Of a stretch of DNA of 64,000 nucleotides, positions 43,915 to 51,046 are shown in pieces. The stretch comes from UBA9926 sp018645765 (GTDB lineage Bacteria > Pseudomonadota > Gammaproteobacteria > Pseudomonadales > Azotimanducaceae), in NCBI GenBank assembly GCA_949372755.1, contig CASIBO010000002.1:62001-126000 (forward strand). Reading direction: 5' to 3'. The notes beneath the pieces were generated by a model. The model saw only the letters and a program-made list of their open reading frames with translations, made no database searches and was not told where the DNA came from. The number at the start of each line of letters is the position of its first letter. Position 1 is the first letter of the stretch. Position numbers and translations under genes: made by a program.

Positions 43915-44787
43915 TTACTCCGCCGCCAGCGGCATGATCTGCTCTGCTAACGCAGCCATGCGGTCAAGGCCACCTGGGCCTGCAAAGAAGAATGCCGGGA
44001 TCATAATCCGACCAACCCCAGCGTCTCGCATTTCTTCAATACCCGCCTTTGGATCACTCATTTGCGTGCCAAACATGGCGTTGATTTCGAGACTCGCAGG
44101 ATCCCGACCAGCGGTTTCACACGCGCCGTGCACCCGCCCAATCAACGCTCGGAGCCGATCGATATCGCCCTCGCCTGGAAAATAGCCATCCGCCAGTTTC
44201 ACCGCTCGCGCAATCGCAGCCGGCGTATCGCCCCCGACCAAAACGGGGATATCACCGTTAACGGGTTTCGGGCTGCAGGTTAATGGGTCGAAATCGACGA
44301 ACTCACCATGAAATTCAGCGTGGGACGCAGCCCAAACCGCGCGCATGGCGGCAATGTACTCATCATTCCTGGCGCCGCGGCGCTCCCAAGGCACGCCCAG
44401 CGCATCAAATTCTTCTCTCATCCAGCCCACACCAAGACCTAATTCGACACGACCTCCGGAGAGTTGGTCTAAGGTCGCGAGTTCCTTGGCCAGAATCAGA
44501 GGGTTACGCTGGGGCACAATTAAAATGCAGGTGCCAAGGCGAAGTGTTGGCGCCGCTGCCGCTGCATAAGCAAGCCAAATAAGCGGATCTGGAATCGGCG
44601 TCTCAGGTTCAGCAGGGATTTTACCGTCTGGGGTGTACGGATACTTTGAACCGATCGCATCCGGCATGATCACATGCTCACCGCCCCAAATCGATTCAAA
44701 ACCCGCCGCTTCGGCACGCTGACAGAGCGCCATCGTTGAGGGTCCATCAATGGCAATGCTACTTCCAAACGCTAATCCTACTTTCAT
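43915..44787 (-). CDS. Luciferase-like (LLM class) F420- or FMN-dependent oxidoreductase
   Basis: A 290-residue TIM-barrel flavoprotein. AEAAGFESIWGGEHVIMPDA at ~26-45, LRLGTCILIVPQRNPLILAKE, and GGRVELGLGVGWMREEFDALG near ~130 are diagnostic for the LLM class, close to the F420-dependent family TIGR03619. It would catalyse hydride transfer or monooxygenation of an unknown substrate. GGAG sits 9 nt before the ATG. It forms a likely two-gene unit with the PPOX-fold protein downstream, whose fold also includes F420/flavin enzymes. Whether this organism makes F420 cannot be judged here. Confidence 0.88.
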   Translation of the reverse strand: MKVGLAFGSSIAIDGPSTMALCQRAEAAGFESIWGGEHVIMPDAIGSKYPYTPDGKIPAEPETPIPDPLIWLAYAAAAAPTLRLGTCILIVPQRNPLILAKELATLDQLSGGRVELGLGVGWMREEFDALGVPWERRGARNDEYIAAMRAVWAASHAEFHGEFVDFDPLTCSPKPVNGDIPVLVGGDTPAAIARAVKLADGYFPGEGDIDRLRALIGRVHGACETAGRDPASLEINAMFGTQMSDPKAGIEEMRDAGVGRIMIPAFFFAGPGGLDRMAALAEQIMPLAAE

Positions 44788-45056
44788 ACTGCAACTCCGT
44801 TTTTGCTTTGTCTCATCCTAACGCAAAACGCGCTTACACGGGGTCCATTGTAGATCAGTTTTCGCACCAGACCCCAGATCAAGAGACCGCTTAGAGCCTA
44901 CGCTGCAGGTCAGGCCCAAACACGGAGCCAACACCGCTTCTGTATTGGTCACTCAAGCCTAAAACACGCGGGACACGCGCGGTTATTGTTCCGCGGCCTG
45001 GGGCCTGCCCTCTAAGCATCGGTGTGACCTAAACCGCAGCGCCCCTATTCTGCCTT

Positions 45057-45075
45057 AACGCTGCGCATCAGCGTT
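45057..45075. repeat. Perfect hairpin AACGCTG-CGCAT-CAGCGTT
   Basis: 7-bp arms with a 5-nt loop, followed four bases later by the T-rich repeat. On the plus strand this resembles a terminator, but no plus-strand gene ends nearby. It may belong to the leader of the VOC gene. Confidence 0.45.
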
Positions 45076-45078
45076 TAG

Positions 45079-45115
45079 GGTTTTTGGTTTTTGGTTTTTG
45101 TGGTTTTTGGTTTTT
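45079..45115. repeat. Tandem GGTTTTT heptamer repeat
   Basis: Five copies of GGTTTTT with one GT insertion after the third copy. A low-complexity tract in a non-coding gap, likely prone to slippage. No coding or CRISPR character. Confidence 0.75.
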
Positions 45116-45159
45116 CCAGAAATGGGTTTGAACGGTTGTGCCAGGCAGTTTGTTGCTTT

Positions 45160-45176
45160 AGGGCGAAGCCCTTTTT
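45160..45176 (+). terminator. Terminator-like hairpin in VOC leader
   Basis: AGGGC-GAA-GCCCT followed by a TTTTT run. The stem is short (5 bp, 3-nt loop), but with the T-run it could terminate or pause plus-strand transcription about 190 nt before the VOC start, which would be an attenuator position. Confidence 0.35.
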
Positions 45177-45363
45177 GACGCGCCAAAAGACTTTAAGAAG
45201 TGACCTTCGGGGATTATGAGATAAGGGCTTTTTTGCGCTAAGGTCCGACAACGGAACCTGAGAGCAGGCCATTTTTTTTCGGGCGCAGCTCCGAGACCAA
45301 GCTCGACCAGGATTGAACCGAGAATACCCAGACCTTGTGACAATAACTAAAAGGAACGCCGCG

Positions 45364-46053
45364 ATGAACAAAATTGACGGATTACATCACCTCGCCATTT
45401 GTACCGCCGACATGAAAGCTCAGATCGCATTTTTTACCGACAAGCTCGGCATGGAACTGGTCGCGCTGTATTGGATGCATGGCGTTGAAAACACCTGGCA
45501 CGGCTTCTTAAGATTGAACGATGAGAGCGCCATTGCTTTTGTCAGCAACCCTGATATGAAAACCATTCCGGCAACCATCGGTCAAACCCACGCCGGTAAT
45601 GCCGGCGCCAATGCTGCGCCCGGCACCATGCAGCATGTTGCGCTCAGAGTCGATTGCCATGAAACACTCCTTGCTATGCGGGACCGGCTCCGGGATAAAG
45701 GGGTGCCGGTTATGGGTCCCGTCGACCATGGCTTTTGCGCCTCGATTTATTTTGCCGGACCCGAGAACTTGGCACTCGAGCTCTCTTATTCAAAAACGGC
45801 TCTAGATCAAAATGCTTGGATCGACCCGGAAGTGGTTGCCCTAGCCGGTATTACGTCGGATGAGCTGACGCAGTACAAAGCGCCCACGACCTTTCAGGAT
45901 CAGGCCGGCGCAGTCGCCCAGCCCGTGCTGAGTGAAACCGAGGGGCCGCACCTAACCAACTATCCGCCAGGCGCTTATGAAGCCATCATGGGGATACCCG
46001 ATGAGCGCATCTGGCAATTGGTTGACCATGAGCCACCAGTGAAGATCAGTTAA
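45364..46053 (+). CDS. VOC/glyoxalase-superfamily protein (dioxygenase-like)
   Basis: A 229-residue vicinal-oxygen-chelate protein. First half: GLHHLAICTADMKAQIAFFT (His8/9 as first metal ligand) and ALYWMHGVENTWHGFLRL. Second: MQHVALRVDC with a second His, and NLALELSYS with a Glu near ~140, giving the His-His-Glu set of glyoxalase/extradiol-type enzymes. The C-terminal ~80 residues are outside the VOC fold. The reaction is unknown (dioxygenase, isomerase or lyase). The ATG at 45364 has AAGGA 8 nt upstream. It converges with the aldo/keto reductase, with only 9 bp between the genes. Confidence 0.82.
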   Translation: MNKIDGLHHLAICTADMKAQIAFFTDKLGMELVALYWMHGVENTWHGFLRLNDESAIAFVSNPDMKTIPATIGQTHAGNAGANAAPGTMQHVALRVDCHETLLAMRDRLRDKGVPVMGPVDHGFCASIYFAGPENLALELSYSKTALDQNAWIDPEVVALAGITSDELTQYKAPTTFQDQAGAVAQPVLSETEGPHLTNYPPGAYEAIMGIPDERIWQLVDHEPPVKIS

Positions 46054-46062
46054 CCTGGCGCA

Positions 46063-47019
46063 TTACCAAGCGTAGGCTTCGGGCGCAGGACCCATCGGCG
46101 GAAAGATCTCGTCGAGCCTTGCGAGCTGTGCCACATCCAATTTTAGGCTGCCCGCTGTCAGCGCTTGCTCGAGTTGCGTGACAGAGGACGGCCCAATAAT
46201 CACAGAAGCAACCGCAGGCTGATGCAACAACCAAGCAAGCGCAACGGTGCTGGGATCCGTATCCTGTTCCGCACAAAACGCTTCAAACACCTCAAGCTGT
46301 TCCAGATGCAATACTCGAGTTGCCTCAAGCTGGTGCCGACGACCCGCAGTCGAGCTCGGTCCTGCCAGCAAACCACCGGCCAAAGGGCTCCAAGGCAAAA
46401 GCCCAACCCCATAGCCTTGGCAAGCCGGAATGACTTCTAGCTCGGCATGGCGGGTGAAAAGGTTATACAGCCCCTGCTCTGACACGAGACCAAGCTGCTG
46501 CTGGGAACCCCGCCGCTCATTAGTCTGGGCAATTCCCCAGCCCGGAAAATTACTCGATCCCACGTAAATAATTTTACCTTGCGTGATTAAACGATCCATC
46601 GCTTGCCAGATTTCGTCCAACGGCGCGGCGCGATCGATATGGTGCATTTGATACAAATCAATGGTTTCAACGCCCAACCGCTTAAGACTGGCCTCACACG
46701 CAGACACGATATGACGGGCCGAAAGACCGCGATTGTTCACATCATCCGACATCGGCTCATAAACTTTAGACGCGAGAACCAAACCCTCACGACGACTTGG
46801 ATCCTCTGCCAGCCACCTTCCAAGAAGCGATTCCGTCGCGCCAACGCCCAAGTGACCACCATATTGATCCGCCGTATCGATAAAATTAATTCCACTTGAG
46901 ACGGCGTGGTTCAACATTAAAAAGGCTTCTGCCTCGGGCGTTCTCGGGCCCAAGTTCATGGTACCCAAAGTCAGCTCACTGACCTTTAGGGCTGAGCGCC
47001 CAAGACTTCGATACTGCAT
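46063..47019 (-). CDS. Aldo/keto reductase
   Basis: A 318-residue TIM-barrel reductase. Tetrad: D48 and Y53 (NFIDTADQYGG), K85 (LASKVYEPM) and His in YQMHHID (~125). It has YSxLAGGLL-type sequence (PWSPLAGGLLAG) and the C-terminal SVIIGPSSVTQLEQAL NADPH-binding loop, as in YajO/Tas-like aldo/keto reductases. It probably reduces an aldehyde or ketone. AAGGGGAAG precedes the ATG. It starts 12 nt after the PhyH-family gene, so the two form an operon driven from the promoter at 48043-48071. Confidence 0.9.
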   Translation of the reverse strand: MQYRSLGRSALKVSELTLGTMNLGPRTPEAEAFLMLNHAVSSGINFIDTADQYGGHLGVGATESLLGRWLAEDPSRREGLVLASKVYEPMSDDVNNRGLSARHIVSACEASLKRLGVETIDLYQMHHIDRAAPLDEIWQAMDRLITQGKIIYVGSSNFPGWGIAQTNERRGSQQQLGLVSEQGLYNLFTRHAELEVIPACQGYGVGLLPWSPLAGGLLAGPSSTAGRRHQLEATRVLHLEQLEVFEAFCAEQDTDPSTVALAWLLHQPAVASVIIGPSSVTQLEQALTAGSLKLDVAQLARLDEIFPPMGPAPEAYAW

Positions 47020-47031
47020 TAACTTCCCCTT

Positions 47032-47955
47032 TTATGGCGCGCGCAACGTGGCACCGGTAACTAAATCGTGGCCTTTTTCGGCCACACAGAACCGCGTTAA
47101 TTGTCGAGCGCGGGCCGGTAATAATTGATGATCGGCATAAGCAATGCCCGGCACGACGGGTTCTCGAAACCACGGCGCATAAAACTCCAGATTCGGGATA
47201 GATCGTACCTCATCGGATAAGTTCGGCGTGCCCCCATGCCAGGCCCTCACATCTCGGACCATAATACTGCCCGCCGGCGCTGGACAAACTGTACTCAGGC
47301 GCATCCATTCTGGCTCTGCTTTTAAACCTGGAATCTGCTCGCGCGACCTTTGGGTGCCCGGGATTTGTCTTGTCGGACCGTTGAGCGCGTGAATGTCTTG
47401 AGGCAAAAAGTTAACGCAGACATAAGGGCACGGCAGGTCACGAATACTGACACTGCCCCTTGGGTCCTGAAACGCGCTAAAGGGCGTTTTATCTGGCGCC
47501 TCCCAGTCACGAACATCCGTGTGAAGCCGCTGATAGTCGACGGCACCTGGCAGGCAAAAGTCGCCGCTGGCGCTTCTCAAGGCATAGTCTAGATTGCCAA
47601 AGATTGCGTCCAACAACTGGATCACAGGTTCTACCGACAACAGCATCTGCCAGGCAGGGCGATGCAACTGACTACGCGTTAGACTCGAGCCGCCAAAGGA
47701 ATAACGTTTGGCGCCGCGATTCCCCGAGCCTTCTGGGTCGAGCGCCGTAATCTCTGCCACTGCGTCGGCGACACCCGATTGCAGCAAGGCTAATTCATCC
47801 GTTGCCAACACGTCTTCTATGACGACAAAACCATCTCGATCAAACAGCCCAACCGCGCGGTCGATCTCTGATGGCTTCAGAATTTCTAGGCCTTGAATGC
47901 CAGAATTTGCTAGCAGATGGGATTTCAGCGCCGCTGACCCTTTCTCAATGGGCAT
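47032..47955 (-). CDS. Phytanoyl-CoA dioxygenase (PhyH)-family oxygenase
   Basis: A 307-residue Fe(II)/2-oxoglutarate oxygenase. DRDGFVVIEDVLATDELALL is at ~39-58, the metal triad is H145-x-D147 (LHTDVRDWEAPD) with distal H240 (RDVRAWHGGTPN), and an Arg follows ~10 residues later for 2-oxoglutarate. The family hydroxylates acyl-CoAs, osmolytes or secondary metabolites; the substrate is unknown. I chose the ATG at 47955 (AAGGGG upstream) over a GTG six codons earlier. First gene of a two-gene unit with the aldo/keto reductase. Confidence 0.88.
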   Translation of the reverse strand: MPIEKGSAALKSHLLANSGIQGLEILKPSEIDRAVGLFDRDGFVVIEDVLATDELALLQSGVADAVAEITALDPEGSGNRGAKRYSFGGSSLTRSQLHRPAWQMLLSVEPVIQLLDAIFGNLDYALRSASGDFCLPGAVDYQRLHTDVRDWEAPDKTPFSAFQDPRGSVSIRDLPCPYVCVNFLPQDIHALNGPTRQIPGTQRSREQIPGLKAEPEWMRLSTVCPAPAGSIMVRDVRAWHGGTPNLSDEVRSIPNLEFYAPWFREPVVPGIAYADHQLLPARARQLTRFCVAEKGHDLVTGATLRAP

Positions 47956-48042
47956 CGCTGCACCCCTTATCACGTTAGTTAATCATCACGGCGTCGCATT
48001 AGAGCGATTCAACCTCAGACTGGTGATTCACGCCGTGTAATT

Positions 48043-48071
48043 GTTAGATTGACATTAACACATAACGTCAA
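48043..48071 (-). promoter_or_regulatory. Sigma-70-like promoter for the PhyH/aldo-keto reductase unit
   Basis: On the minus strand: TTGACG (48066-48071), 17-bp spacer, TCTAAC (48043-48048), about 88 nt upstream of the ATG at 47955. A TTGAC...GTCAA dyad covers the -35 and spacer. The remaining part of 47956-48285 shows no gene. Confidence 0.5.
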
Positions 48072-48285
48072 AGGTCCCCATCTGACCGCTTCTTAAAAAA
48101 GTTTTTTGCGCAAGTTTGACCATCCGTTTGTTGTCCGCGCTCGAAAACCGCGGCAGCTCCAGGCCTCGCCTATTTCGATCCCAGGCACTGGCTCGAATCA
48201 GCGCAGTCGCTGCCTGAGCACCGATACACAAGGTTATTATTTCGGTTTTGGCTAAGTCTTGATTTTAGATTCGGATATCAGTTGG

Positions 48286-49203
48286 TCAGGTCAGAAAAAC
48301 GCAGGTCGGACAACTCACATCCGCCACCTCAGCGTCGGCCTCAAACTGATATTGCGGCGTCTCAAATCGCGGCAATCTAAAATCACTGCCGTCGCCGGCG
48401 GCACCCGGCGCCGCGGGTTGCATCACCGCATCCTTCCAACTGTGGTCGGCCAACCACTCATAGGGCAGGGTTTTAATGTCGCCCGATTGCGTGATGTCCT
48501 GAAATCCCGTTAGCGCCTCGGTCATCATGGCGATCTGCTCATCTAATGCATGCGGTCGGCCGCTGGTATGACCCAATGGAAAGTCAACAAAACTCGCACG
48601 CGGTGGCCGCGCCGCACGGGTAATCGAGTAAGCACTCGACAGGCACAAGGTCGGAATCCCTAAGGCTTCAATTTCACGCGCGATCAGTCCCACGGACTGA
48701 TGACAAACCGGTCAGGCCGGAACGAGTAACACCACATCGGGTTGGTCAGACAACAAACGCGCAGCCAATGCCGGCGCCAGGACATCTTTTACTTTGCGAG
48801 CCGAATAAATGCCGCCCATAAAGGTGTAGGCGCGCTCGGCAAGCGCGCCAAGAAAGCCCGAGGCCACTAATTCCTTTAAGGGCTCAACCGGAAACACGAC
48901 GTTCGGATCCTCGCGGACTGGTGCTAAATCATAAGCAAAGTGGCTGGCCCGTAGGTCCGCGGCAGGCCCAAAAACGTTAATTTCACGATAGCTCAGATCA
49001 TCTTTGTAGTGGAACGCGACCTGTCCCCGGGTATACAGCCCGCCCGACGCTATCAACGACAATTTGGCTTCAGACAACGGTTTTTTTAAGGGCGCCAAGG
49101 GTACTGCGGTGTCGCTATAGACCCATTGATAGCTGGGATAGCCCAAGGCCTCGTACTGTTTTTGGGTGCGCTCGATATAATCAATGGGGGGTTGCTTAAC
49201 CAT
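48286..49203 (-). CDS. GrdB-like selenoprotein (in-frame UGA read as selenocysteine)
   Basis: A 305-residue protein if the TGA at 48712-48714 is decoded as Sec164. Upstream of it the frame ends DVVLLVPA; immediately downstream, in the same phase, it continues PVCHQSVGLIAREIEALGIP, so the motif is Sec-Pro-Val-Cys-His, a UxxC redox pair. The fold resembles selenoprotein B of glycine/sarcosine/betaine/D-proline reductases (FHYKDDLSYREI, NVVFPVEPLKELVASGFLGAL, then the U-containing strand). A bacterial-SECIS-like hairpin follows the UGA. A second Cys pair, CPTC, lies at 298-301 near the C-terminus. GAGGA sits 6 nt before the ATG. The usual partner GrdA/GrdC/D genes are absent, so it is probably a stand-alone thiol/selenol oxidoreductase of this family. 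No selA, selB, selC or selD is in the window. Confidence 0.88.
48683..48701 (-). promoter_or_regulatory. Bacterial SECIS-like hairpin downstream of the UGA codon
   Basis: In the minus-strand mRNA, AUCAGUCC-GUG-GGACUGAU: a perfect 8-bp stem with a 3-nt loop starting with G. It begins 10 nt after the UGA and its loop is 18 nt after it. This agrees with the known bacterial SECIS pattern (stem-loop directly 3' of UGA, G in the first two loop positions, loop roughly 16-37 nt away), where SelB would bind. The hairpin is inside the coding sequence (codons ~168-174). Confidence 0.7.
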
Positions 49204-49299
49204 CGCGTATCCTCTTCCTAACCAGGCAAAACGTTAACAGGATCTTGCCGCTAAGGTCTAGCAAACTTGCGCCGGCAACATTCGCCCGAGGCGCCTGCG

Positions 49300-50859
49300 C
49301 TACCACCAAGTGGTATACAGCGCGATGAGAATCAAACTCACAATCAATGCCGATAGATTAAATGCCCGGGTCGTGCCGAATTCGATTTCAGACAGGTCAA
49401 TGGCGCCTGCTTGCTTTTCGCCGCCTTGCCACAAGCTGACCACGACAGCGAGTAACCCGCACAGCACAAACACCAGCCCAACTCGGTCAATAAACGGTAG
49501 TTCTGGCCAAACCATTTTGAAGGCAAACGATAGCAGTGCCGAGCCCACTGCCGCCGTCAGCGCCGCACTCGCCGTGGCGCGCGGCCAAAAAATGCCCAGT
49601 AAGAAAATCACGACAATCCCTGGGGTAAAAAACCCGGTGAATTCCTGAATATATTGAAAGGCCTGATCGAAATTGCCCAATAGGGGTCGGGCGCAAACCA
49701 TCGCCAACAGCATTGCCCCGAGTGCCGCACCACGCCCCACCCGGACCAAATGGCGCTCTGGCTTTTGCGTTGAAAACCGCGCATACAAATCTAGGGTGAA
49801 GATGGTGGCAATACTATTAATCATTGAGGCGAGAGACGACACGATCGCCGCCAACAGGGCCGCGAAGACCAAGCCCTTCAGGCCAACCGGGAGTAACGTC
49901 AACGCCAAAGGATAGGCCTGGTCGGGCGCATCAAGACTGGGCTCAAGCACAAACATCGCGATGCCCGGCAGCACCACAATCACGGGCATCAACAGTTTCA
50001 GAAAAGCGGCAAAGGCCATACCTTTTTGCGCGGCCTGCAGACTATCGGCCGCCAGTGCGCGCTGAATAATGTATTGATTAAAACCCCAGTAGGACACATT
50101 CATGACCCACATCCCACCCAGCAAGACCGACAGGCCGGGCAAACTGATGTAGTGGGGATGGTCCGGCGCTAATATCATGTCAAATTTTTCAGGCGCAGCA
50201 TCGAGCAGCGCGGCAAACCCTTGCCAAGGTCCAGCACCCAGCGCAATCTCATTGAGCAAGATCCACGAGATGAGCAGCCCACCGGCAATCAACAGCACCA
50301 CCTGGAGCAGGTCGGTAAAGGCAACCGCTTTGAGCCCGCCATACAAAGAGTATAAAAGTGCAAAGACCCCAATCAAACCGAGCCCGGTATTCAAAGCCAA
50401 TCCCGTCACCGTATGAATGGTGAGCGCCCCCAGCCACAGAATGGCGGTTAGATTGACAAAAACATAGACCGCCAGCCAAAACAGCGCGAGGACGAGACGG
50501 ACTCTCGAATCGAAGCGTTGCTCCAAAAATTGCGGCATGGTCTGAATATTGTGTTTTAAGAAAACGGGTAACAAAAATTTACCCACCAAAATCAAAGTGA
50601 TCGCCGCCATCCATTCATAAGACGCAATCGCTAAACCAATTGCATAGCCCGAGCCCGACATACCGATAATTTGCTCGGCGGAGATGTTCGCGGCCACCAA
50701 GGACGCGCCCACCGCCCACCAAGGCAGTGACCGACTCGCCAAGAAATAATCCTGCGTTGTTTTCTCGTGCCCTGCGGGTTCGCGCGAAAACCAAGAGGCC
50801 AAGCCAATGAGCAGCACGGCATAGAGCCCAATAATCACGACATCAAGGGTTGCGAGCAT
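49300..50859 (-). CDS. Sodium:solute symporter (SSS family, vSGLT-like)
   Basis: A 519-residue membrane protein with about 13-14 hydrophobic segments. The N-terminal DYFLASRSLPWWAVGASLVAANISAEQ region (parts of TM1-TM2) with GMSGSGYAIGL is the SSS signature closest to sugar symporters such as vSGLT, and MINSIATIFTLDLYARF is also typical. It imports a sugar or related solute with Na+. I chose the ATG at 50859 (AAGGAACC upstream). It lies between a GH30 glycosidase upstream and the selenoprotein gene downstream on the same strand; pairing with the glycosidase suggests uptake of its released sugar (inference). Confidence 0.92.
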   Translation of the reverse strand: MLATLDVVIIGLYAVLLIGLASWFSREPAGHEKTTQDYFLASRSLPWWAVGASLVAANISAEQIIGMSGSGYAIGLAIASYEWMAAITLILVGKFLLPVFLKHNIQTMPQFLEQRFDSRVRLVLALFWLAVYVFVNLTAILWLGALTIHTVTGLALNTGLGLIGVFALLYSLYGGLKAVAFTDLLQVVLLIAGGLLISWILLNEIALGAGPWQGFAALLDAAPEKFDMILAPDHPHYISLPGLSVLLGGMWVMNVSYWGFNQYIIQRALAADSLQAAQKGMAFAAFLKLLMPVIVVLPGIAMFVLEPSLDAPDQAYPLALTLLPVGLKGLVFAALLAAIVSSLASMINSIATIFTLDLYARFSTQKPERHLVRVGRGAALGAMLLAMVCARPLLGNFDQAFQYIQEFTGFFTPGIVVIFLLGIFWPRATASAALTAAVGSALLSFAFKMVWPELPFIDRVGLVFVLCGLLAVVVSLWQGGEKQAGAIDLSEIEFGTTRAFNLSALIVSLILIALYTTWW

Positions 50860-51046
50860 CAGTGGTTCCTTTTTATTGGGTAGCCCTTGGCGCAAGCACC
50901 TAAGGCATTAATCACTCGCCCACTTTCCTCGGGCGGTTGTTCTGCTTTGCATTCAATTCCGAGAGACGCCACGTTTCATGATCGCTTTACCGCATTCGCT
51001 GGCCACGCGCGCGACGACGAGCCCAATAAGGCCCTTGTAACACTTT

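Larger units (their letters stand above)
44788..45363. other. Long intergenic region with hairpins and T-rich repeats
   Basis: A 576-bp gap with no supported gene. It holds, in order, a perfect 7-bp hairpin, a GGTTTTT tandem repeat and an AGGGC-GAA-GCCCT hairpin (each listed separately), all upstream of the VOC gene. A small minus-strand frame overlapping the VOC start is dominated by the repeat and is not believable. The clustering suggests a long structured leader or a degraded remnant. Confidence 0.5.

Noticed and set aside
45075..45371. Minus-strand gene of about 98 residues
   Set aside because: Its C-terminus is the translated heptamer repeat and it overlaps the well-supported VOC start and ribosome site.
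48286..48288. Terminal TGA of the selenoprotein gene as a second selenocysteine codon
   Set aside because: Reading through adds only six codons before TAA, no hairpin follows at a suitable distance, and the CPTC tail is a natural end.
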